DNA of 64,000 nt from Achromobacter xylosoxidans. Lineage in GTDB: Bacteria; Pseudomonadota; Gammaproteobacteria; Burkholderiales; Burkholderiaceae_B. The notes beneath the pieces were generated by a model. The model did not search any database and was not told where the DNA came from. It was given only the letters and a program-made list of their open reading frames with translations. Shown here in pieces: positions 57,188-64,000 of this stretch. A program made the position numbers and the translations under genes. Position 1 is the first letter of the stretch; every line of letters begins with the position of its first letter. Location: contig NZ_CP061008.1 of assembly GCF_014490035.1 (NCBI RefSeq), forward strand, positions 6,448,001 to 6,512,000, written 5' to 3'.

Positions 57188-58192
57188 CTAACCGCCACCC
57201 GCGATCACGCCGCCCAGCAGCATCACGCCCAGCAACAGCACCGCCAGTGCCGCCAGCGCTTCCACGCCGTAGCGCAGGCGCGCCGCGCCGGCGCTGGACA
57301 GGCGGCTGCCGATGCGCGTGGCCGCGCCGCCCGCCGCGACCGCGAGGCACGCCAGCGCCGCCACCGTCAGCCCGGTACCCAAGCCCATCGCCAAGGCCGA
57401 GGCCACGCCGGCCAGGAAGAAACCCTGTGCCAGGGCGAACACCAGCACGATCAACGCGCCGCTGCACGGGCGCAAGCCCACGGCCAGGATGGCCGTAGCC
57501 GCACGGCGCCAATTCAGCGGACCCGACACCTGCGCGGGCGCAGGCACATGTGCGTGGCCACAGCCGCAATCGTGATCGTGGTGCTGATGGTGAGAGTGCT
57601 CATGCCCATGGCCGTGATCAAGCATCGATTCCGCGGGCGCTGGCCCTGCGCGGGTCCGCAACAGCGGACGGATCGCCTTGACCCACACCAGCCACATGCC
57701 CAACAAGGTCACCAGCGCATACGAGCCAAGTTCCAGCCAGCGCGTCGCGTTGTTCATCGTGGCCGCGGTGGCGTTGAAGATCAGCGCCAGCACCGCCACC
57801 AGCGCGATCGCCACCAACGCCTGGATCAGCGCGGACGCCAGCGCCAGCAGCGCGCCGTTGCGTGCGGTCTGGCGGTTGGCCAGCACATAGGAAGAGATCA
57901 CCGCCTTGCCATGCCCCGGCCCCAGCGCATGGAATACGCCGTAGGCGAAAGACAGCCCGATCAAGGCCCAGGCCGCGCCGCCCTCGGCCTGCCAGGCGCG
58001 AACGGCGCCCGTCAGCTGCCGGTAGAAATAGCTTTGCCAGACCGACACCTTGCCAAAGAAGCCGGCCAGCCAGCCCGGCCCGCCCACGCTCGCTCCGCCC
58101 TCCGGCACGCCGAAGGGATGCGCGCCCTGGGCCGCGGCCGCAGCCGCGCCGCCCAGCAGCAGCACGGCCAGCAGCGCGAGCACTACTCGCAT
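57188..58192 (-). CDS. NicO/RcnA-family metal transporter with His-rich loop
   Basis: A 334-residue membrane protein with an N-terminal signal (RVVLALLAVLLLGGAAAA) and about six membrane segments. Motifs are FAYGVFHALGPGHGKAVI and GLRPCSGALIVLVFALAQG. The cytoplasmic loop HGHGHEHSHHQHHDHDCGCGHAH can bind Zn, Ni or Co. It is the last gene of the zinc operon and overlaps DUF1007 by ten bases. NicO proteins export or import nickel/cobalt; here the context points to zinc or cobalt. Confidence 0.88.
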   Translation of the reverse strand: MRVVLALLAVLLLGGAAAAAAQGAHPFGVPEGGASVGGPGWLAGFFGKVSVWQSYFYRQLTGAVRAWQAEGGAAWALIGLSFAYGVFHALGPGHGKAVISSYVLANRQTARNGALLALASALIQALVAIALVAVLALIFNATAATMNNATRWLELGSYALVTLLGMWLVWVKAIRPLLRTRAGPAPAESMLDHGHGHEHSHHQHHDHDCGCGHAHVPAPAQVSGPLNWRRAATAILAVGLRPCSGALIVLVFALAQGFFLAGVASALAMGLGTGLTVAALACLAVAAGGAATRIGSRLSSAGAARLRYGVEALAALAVLLLGVMLLGGVIAGGG

Positions 58193-58826
58193 CGCACCTC
58201 GATGCGGTGCGTCAACCCCTTGGTGATCGCGAATAACTCGTCCGGCAAGGCGTCCGGGTCGGCCGGGATCGCGGCCAATTGCTGCATGGTTTTCCAATCC
58301 AGTTCCTTGGGCTTGCGGTAGGCGGACGTACAGGTCTTGGCGCCTTGCCCGCCCAGCGATACCGCGCCGCTTTGATCGAAGGCGTAGGCCACGAAATAGG
58401 TGGGATCGTAGATGTCCACCTGCGCGCCGCCTGCACCCGGTGCCACGGGCGTGGCCAGCGGCAAGGTGAAGGACAGCGTCAGCCGCGTGGTCTTCGGATT
58501 CCAGTCGACGCGCGCATCTTGCGGGGCTGCGAAAGCCGAGGTCTTGCCGTCCACGGTGACGCGGGTGAAGTAGTGCGAGATCGGCTCGCCCAGCGCCTGC
58601 ATCCAATCGCGCGCCATGCCCTGCAGGATCTCGGACGACAGCGAACCGTCCTTGCCCTTCTTCAATCCCTGCGTGGCGTAGGCGCCGAACATCTCGTCAA
58701 ACAGCCAGACCTGCCTCAGCGCCGTGATGCGCTGCTGTCCATCGATATCGATCGCCGCGCGGGCATCGATCCACATATGCGGGTGTGCGCTGGCGGCGCC
58801 CGCCGCCAGCAGCATCGCCGCCGCGG

Positions 58827-59795
<969 letters not shown>

Positions 59796-59816
59796 GGCGT
59801 ATCTCCTTTGGATGAG

Positions 59817-60683
59817 TCAGGCGCGGCGCATGCGGCGCCGCGCCGGCAGCAGCCCGCCTTGCGGGCCGCCTACGATGGAAAACAGATAGCAGGCGCCGGC
59901 CGCCAGGATGATGGCGGGCGAGGCCGGCACGTTGAAGTGGTACGAAATAAGCAGACCGGCCGTGGACGCCGCCACGCCCAGGCCCGCGGCCAGCGGAACC
60001 TGGCGGGCGGCGGAGCGGACCCAGAAGCGCGCGGCGGCGGCTGGCAACATCATGATGCCGACCACCATCAACGTGCCCAGCACCTGAAAGCCCGCCACCA
60101 GGTTCACCACCACCAGCACCAGGAAAGCCATGTGGACCCAGCCCCCACCGCCGCCGCTGGCGCGCAGGAAACCCGGATCCAGGCATTCGGCCACCAGCAG
60201 CCGGTAGATCGCCGCCAGCGCCAAGAGAGTCACGCTGGCCGTCGCCGTCACCAGCAGCAATGCCGCGTCGTCCAGCCCCAGCACCGTGCCGAACAGCACA
60301 TGCAGCAGATCCATATTGGAGCCGCGCAGCGACACCAGCAGCACGCCCAGCCCCAGCGATATCAGATAGAAGGCGGCAAAACTGGCGTCCTCGCGCAGCG
60401 GCGTCATGCGTGCCACCAGTCCTGCCAGCAGCGCCACGGCCAGCCCGGTGACGATGCCGCCCAGCATCATCGCGCCCAGCGACAGACCGGCCAGCAGAAA
60501 GCCCGCCGCCACGCCGGGCAGGATGGCGTGCGACATGGCATCGCCCATCAGGCTCATGCGCCGCAGCACCAGGAACACGCCCAGCGGCGCGGCGCCCAAC
60601 GACAGGGCGCAGGCGCCGGCCAGCGCGCGCCGCATGAAGCCATAGTCCAGGAAGGGCGACACGACCCATTGCGCCAGGCTCAT
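59817..60683 (-). CDS. znuB: zinc ABC transporter permease ZnuB
   Basis: A 288-residue membrane permease with about eight segments. LGVFLVLRRMSLMGDAMSHAILPG and VGIMMLPAAAARFW are ABC-3 family signatures. The ATG at 60683 overlaps the stop of znuC by four bases; the longer upstream frame is a znuC shadow. It forms the channel for zinc delivered by ZnuA. Confidence 0.92.
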   Translation of the reverse strand: MSLAQWVVSPFLDYGFMRRALAGACALSLGAAPLGVFLVLRRMSLMGDAMSHAILPGVAAGFLLAGLSLGAMMLGGIVTGLAVALLAGLVARMTPLREDASFAAFYLISLGLGVLLVSLRGSNMDLLHVLFGTVLGLDDAALLLVTATASVTLLALAAIYRLLVAECLDPGFLRASGGGGGWVHMAFLVLVVVNLVAGFQVLGTLMVVGIMMLPAAAARFWVRSAARQVPLAAGLGVAASTAGLLISYHFNVPASPAIILAAGACYLFSIVGGPQGGLLPARRRMRRA

Positions 60684-61399
60684 GCGCGGGCCTCCGCCAA
60701 CCACTGCCGCGCCCGCTTCAGATGCGCGTCGTTCAGCGTGTGTTCGGTGTCCCCCCACGCCACCACCGAACCGGACAGGAGCAGGCATTCGGGGAAATGG
60801 TCGCGCACCAGATCCAGGTCATGCAGCACCGCGATCACGGTGCGGCCCTGGCCGTGCAGGCCGCAAAGCAGGGCCATCAGGTCGTCGGCCGTGTGGCTGT
60901 CCACGGCGGCAAAGGGTTCGTCCAGCAACAGTACGGGCGCATCCTGCACCAGCATCCGCGCGAACAGCGCGCGCTGCATCTGCCCGCCCGACAGCGCGTC
61001 CACGCCGCGTCCGGCCGCGTCGGCCATGCCCACGGTCTCCAGCGCGTCCATGCAGCGCTCGAGCTCCTGGTTCGCATACCGGCGCCATCCCCCCACTCGG
61101 CGCCAGGCGCCCATGGCCACCAGATCCAGCACCGACACCGGGAACGAACGGTCGAGTTCGGCGGCCTGGGGCAGCCAGGCCAACTCCGAACGGCCCGCGC
61201 CGCCGATGCGCACGCTGCCGGCCATGGGACGCAGCACGCCCATGATGCCCTTGATCAGGGTGGACTTGCCCGCGCCGTTGGGACCGACCACGGCGGTCAT
61301 GCCGCCCGCGGCGAAACACCCCGATACCGACTTGAGCGCGGCGTGCCCATGCCAGCCAAAGGACGCGTCGGCCAGTTCGATGGTGACCGGCGCGTTCAT
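60680..61399 (-). CDS. znuC: zinc ABC transporter ATP-binding protein ZnuC
   Basis: A 239-residue ATPase: Walker A GPNGAGKSTLIKG, signature LSGGQMQRALFARML, Walker B VLLLDEP, and the switch His in AVLHDLDLV. Its start (61399) overlaps the stop of a 56-codon open frame by four bases (ATGA), and its stop overlaps znuB. All features fit the ATPase of a zinc importer. Confidence 0.93.
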   Translation of the reverse strand: MNAPVTIELADASFGWHGHAALKSVSGCFAAGGMTAVVGPNGAGKSTLIKGIMGVLRPMAGSVRIGGAGRSELAWLPQAAELDRSFPVSVLDLVAMGAWRRVGGWRRYANQELERCMDALETVGMADAAGRGVDALSGGQMQRALFARMLVQDAPVLLLDEPFAAVDSHTADDLMALLCGLHGQGRTVIAVLHDLDLVRDHFPECLLLSGSVVAWGDTEHTLNDAHLKRARQWLAEARA

Positions 61400-61566
61400 C
61401 GCGCCCACCAATCCAGCGCCCACCCGGTCAAGGCCCACAAGGCGGCCGCGGCAGCTAGGGCGGCGGCCATGCGGCGCCAGGCGGAGACCAGGAAGGCGGA
61501 ACGCGGCGGGGGAGCTTGCCGCGGTGCGGCTTCGGGCCGCCGGGGCAAAAGCGTGAAATGGGACAT
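61396..61566 (-). CDS. small membrane protein candidate, first gene of the znu operon
   Basis: A 56-residue open frame from ATG at 61566 to TGA at 61396, whose last four bases ATGA hold the znuC start codon. The N-terminal half is basic and proline-rich (LLPRRPEAAPRQAPPPR). The C-terminal half is one probable membrane helix (MAAALAAAAALWALTGWALD) ending WWAR. No ribosome site is evident. The coupling with znuC and its position just downstream of the Zur-box-like site favour a real gene. It could also be a leader peptide that brings ribosomes to znuC. Confidence 0.5.
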   Translation of the reverse strand: MSHFTLLPRRPEAAPRQAPPPRSAFLVSAWRRMAAALAAAAALWALTGWALDWWAR

Positions 61567-61611
61567 GGAAAGAATGCGGAGGCGAATAGCGGCTACAGTC
61601 AGTTTTATTAT

Positions 61612-61624
61612 GTTATATCATAAC
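61612..61624. promoter_or_regulatory. Zur box between the znu operon and zur
   Basis: GTTATATCATAAC matches the Zur core GTTATANTATAAC in all but one specified position and is a palindrome. It is centred about 50 bases upstream of the first znu-operon start and about 110 bases upstream of zur. Zur with zinc bound would repress both directions or mainly the znu operon. Confidence 0.75.
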
Positions 61625-61729
61625 CAAACGGCTTGATTCCACGGCGTTCGCCCGCATCTGGATGTTTTCTGCTACCTTCCAGGCATCTCGCGCGCATCGC
61701 GCGCGTTTTCCATAGAGATAAAGCCAGCC

Positions 61730-62236
61730 ATGTCCGCACCGTCCCGCCCCCCTCGCAGCGATACCGTCGGCGCCCAGCTCAGCGTCGCCGAAGCGCTGTG
61801 CGAGCAGCGCGGGCGCCGCCTTACCCCCATCCGCCGCAAGGTGCTGGAACTGCTGCTGCGCCACGGCCGCAGCCTGAAGGCCTATGAATTGCTGGATGCG
61901 ATGCGCGCCGTGCATCCGGGCGCCGCGCCCCCCACCGTGTACCGCGCCCTGGACTTCCTGATGGACGAGGGCCTGATCCACCGCCTGGACGCCGTCAATG
62001 CCTGGAGCGCCTGCCACGACGCGGGCGGCGCGCCCCACGACCTGCTGGTCGTCTGTACGGGCTGCGGCGCGGTCGCGGAAGTGTCCGACCCCGCCATGAG
62101 CCGCCAACTGGCCGAACGAGTCGCCCAGACCGGCTATGCCCTGGCCACGCACGAAACCGAAATCCGCGCGCTGTGCCCCCAGTGCCAGCAGAAGCAGCCC
62201 GCCGCGGACGCCGGCCACGGCCACCACCATCATTAA
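61730..62236 (+). CDS. zur: Fur-family zinc uptake regulator Zur
   Basis: A 168-residue Fur-fold repressor. The winged helix (RRKVLELLLRHGRSLKAYELLDAM, TVYRALDFLMDEGLIHRL) is followed by structural zinc cysteines in CTGCGAVAEV and CPQCQQK. The sensory site residues include the His in YALATHETEI. It ends in a GHGHHHH tail, unusual for Zur but in keeping with the His-rich proteins nearby. The location opposite znuCBA identifies it as Zur rather than Fur. Confidence 0.9.
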   Translation: MSAPSRPPRSDTVGAQLSVAEALCEQRGRRLTPIRRKVLELLLRHGRSLKAYELLDAMRAVHPGAAPPTVYRALDFLMDEGLIHRLDAVNAWSACHDAGGAPHDLLVVCTGCGAVAEVSDPAMSRQLAERVAQTGYALATHETEIRALCPQCQQKQPAADAGHGHHHH

Positions 62237-62624
62237 GAACTAGTGCCGGCAGGCAGCCCGCCCGCCACTTCTCCGCCATCGGACGCAAGCCCGCGCAGAA
62301 CGTTTCATCCGGATGCGCGCATCGCGCTCTTGAAATCGGGCAAACCGCCCCCAAATAGTGGTATCGCCCGATACTTGACGGCGTACGGACGCCATCTGGA
62401 TGGCTACGGCCCCAGGGTTGACCCTGGGTTTGCCCCCTGCCCCCGACTGTGCTGTAATCCTGCGTCCGGCCGCTGCAGGCGGCCCACGCAGCCTGCGGCA
62501 AACATCCTCCGGCAAAGACTGGGAAACCCCGTCCAAACGTCGCAAGACGGCGTTGCAAGACAGGGTTGCGATCCCCGCCGAGAGTTCCTGTTTAACGCCT
62601 TGACTTCACGCTAGCAGCTTCGCC
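62237..62624 (+). other. 388-bp gap between zur and the COG0523 GTPase
   Basis: No gene is supported. Visible structure: a perfect palindrome GTATCGCCCGATAC at 62361-62374; a hairpin cccaggg-ttga-ccctggg at 62411-62428 followed by TTTG, a possible weak terminator; and GC-rich imperfect repeats around 62460-62510. No recognisable Zur box lies close to the GTPase start. Confidence 0.5.
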
Positions 62625-63743
62625 ATGAACACCCCGCGCAGTTTGGACAAAATGGTTCCCGTCACCATCCTCACCGGCTTTCTCGGTGCGGGCAAGACCA
62701 CCCTGCTCAAACGCATCCTGACCGAATACCATGGCCGCCGCGTGGCGGTCATCGAAAACGAGTTCGGGCCTGAAAGCATCGACAACGACCTGCTGGTGCA
62801 GGACCGCGACGAAGAAATCATCGAGCTGTCCAACGGCTGCGTCTGCTGCACCGTGCGCGGCGACCTGATGCGCACGCTGGGCGAACTGCGCGCCAAGCGC
62901 GAAGCCGGCGAACTGTCTTTCGAACGCGTCATCATCGAAACGACCGGCATGGCCAACCCCGGCCCCGTGTGCCAGACGTTCTTCATGGATGACGACATTG
63001 CCGAGTACTACCGCCTGGACGCGGTGGTTACGGTGGTCGACGCCAAGCACGGCATGGCCACCCTCGACGCCCAACCCGAAGCCCAGAAGCAGGTCGGTTT
63101 CGCCGACCGCATCCTGATCTCCAAGCGCGACCTGGTCAACGAAGTCGACTACGAAGCGCTGCGCCACCGCCTGGTTCACATGAACCCGCGTGCGCCGATC
63201 ACCCCGGTCAACTTCGGCGAAGTCGACCTGAAGTCCATCATCGACATCAGCGGCTTCAACCTGAATTCCATTCTGGACATCGACCCGGATTTCCTGGCCG
63301 ATGAGCACCCCGACGCCGCCCATGACCACGGCCACGATCACGACCATGGACATGACCATGGCCACGATCATGACCATGATCACGAAGGCGACTGCGGGGC
63401 GCATTGCAATCATGCCCACCATCATCACCACCACCAGCACGACGACGAAATCGGCGCGTTCGTGTTCCGTTCCAACAAGCCGTTCGATCCCGCGCGCCTT
63501 GAGGAATTCCTGGGCGGCGTGGTGCAGGTCTATGGCCCCGACCTGATGCGCTACAAGGGCATCCTGTACATGAAGGGCATCAACCGCCGCATGTTGTTCC
63601 AGGGTGTGCACATGATGATGGGCGCCGAACCCGGCAAGCCGTGGACCGCAGCCGAAAAACCGTCCACCAAGATGGTTTTCATCGGCCGTAAGCTGCCCCA
63701 GGAGATTTTCACCCGGGGCTTGGAGCAGTGCCTGGCGGGGTAA
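62625..63743 (+). CDS. COG0523/G3E GTPase with His-rich segment (ZigA-like metallochaperone)
   Basis: A 372-residue P-loop GTPase: Walker A GFLGAGKTTL, the metal-binding CxCC in NGCVCCTVRGDL, and a guanine motif SKRD in place of NKxD. It has a very His-rich stretch near 230-270 (DHGHDHDHGHDHGHDHDHDH) and a CobW C-terminal domain. Such proteins are proposed to hand zinc to essential enzymes under limitation. It lies next to zur and the znu operon and just upstream of dksA, a known zinc-linked arrangement. Confidence 0.9.
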   Translation: MNTPRSLDKMVPVTILTGFLGAGKTTLLKRILTEYHGRRVAVIENEFGPESIDNDLLVQDRDEEIIELSNGCVCCTVRGDLMRTLGELRAKREAGELSFERVIIETTGMANPGPVCQTFFMDDDIAEYYRLDAVVTVVDAKHGMATLDAQPEAQKQVGFADRILISKRDLVNEVDYEALRHRLVHMNPRAPITPVNFGEVDLKSIIDISGFNLNSILDIDPDFLADEHPDAAHDHGHDHDHGHDHGHDHDHDHEGDCGAHCNHAHHHHHHQHDDEIGAFVFRSNKPFDPARLEEFLGGVVQVYGPDLMRYKGILYMKGINRRMLFQGVHMMMGAEPGKPWTAAEKPSTKMVFIGRKLPQEIFTRGLEQCLAG

Positions 63744-63869
63744 TCCCCCTTCCTGACGTGACGTGATGCGACGAAGGCAGTACTGTGAGGTACGAATAGC
63801 GTAGGCAACAAGTAATACGGACCGGGAATGAACGCCCGCGCCAGGATCGATTCATAGTGGAGTGTTTTC

Positions 63870-64000
63870 ATGGCTACCAAGGCAGCAACCAAGAAATCAA
63901 GCAAGTCGACGAGCGATACGGCGATTGATCTGCCCAGCGAGAAGGAATTGCTGGCCATGCCCGAGTCCGACTATATGAACGAACGCCAACTGGCGTTCTT
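63870..64000 (+). CDS. dksA: RNA polymerase-binding regulator DksA (N-terminal fragment)
   Basis: The first 43 codons before the window ends. After a Lys/Ser/Thr-rich start (ATKAATKKSSKS) comes LPSEKELLAMPESDYMNERQLAFF, the conserved N-terminal region of DksA. The zinc-finger cysteines that would separate the zinc-binding from the zinc-independent type lie outside. DksA acts with ppGpp on rRNA and amino acid promoters. A gap of 126 bases separates it from the GTPase gene. Confidence 0.85.
   Translation, partial: MATKAATKKSSKSTSDTAIDLPSEKELLAMPESDYMNERQLAF

Overview
The window is high-GC, densely coding DNA from a beta-proteobacterium of the Alcaligenaceae, most likely Achromobacter or a close Bordetella relative. 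The evidence is the base composition and codon use, two Bug-type (TctC) solute receptors, and gene orders I associate with this family: ahcY-small membrane protein-metF, and metK with two late lipid A acyltransferase genes, dapF, DUF484 and xerC. No rRNA, tRNA, CRISPR array, transposase or prophage was seen.

Layout, left to right. 1-132 is the tail of a LivF-type ATPase. 133-1017 has no gene but holds two related 165-bp inverted-repeat elements. 1018-2816 carries ohr, ohrR and a Crp/Fnr regulator. 2986-11561 is one co-directional operon: an acyl-CoA synthetase, a complete Liv-type ABC transporter (ATPase, two permeases, binding protein, second ATPase) and a PaaK-like adenylate-forming enzyme. 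11581-15848 is a sulfide/persulfide detoxification island (TauE-type exporter, sulfide:quinone oxidoreductase, two YeeE-type proteins, a BigR-type sensor and a divergent persulfide dioxygenase-like hydrolase). 15934-30802 is mostly housekeeping: polyphosphate:AMP phosphotransferase, HIT and GNAT proteins, a glycosyltransferase, NhaA, TenA, Ung, RhlE, MidA, CCA transferase, Slt and 5-formyl-THF cyclo-ligase.

31221-35364 is the four-gene Anbu (ancestral proteasome-like) operon. It is preceded by a sequence with perfect sigma-54 spacing and, farther upstream, a perfect NtrC-type palindrome. A lower-GC DUF3800 gene follows. 36636-40433 holds a Bug receptor and the methyl-cycle genes metF and ahcY, with a SAH riboswitch ahead of ahcY. 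42232-47248 is a catabolic-looking cluster (fluoroacetate-dehalogenase-like hydrolase, a leuCD pair, a Bug receptor, divergent LysR). Next come a tandem Lrp-type regulator divergent from an MHS transporter, an amidase, and metK, lpxL-type genes x2, dapF, DUF484 and xerC.

57188-63743 is a zinc-homeostasis block. A six-gene operon (a newly noted 56-aa ORF, znuC, znuB, znuA, DUF1007, NicO-type transporter) reads leftward from a Zur-box-like palindrome. zur is divergent to it, followed by a His-rich COG0523 GTPase. The window ends inside dksA.

Most function calls rest on motif recognition in the translated sequence. No database search or folding program was run.
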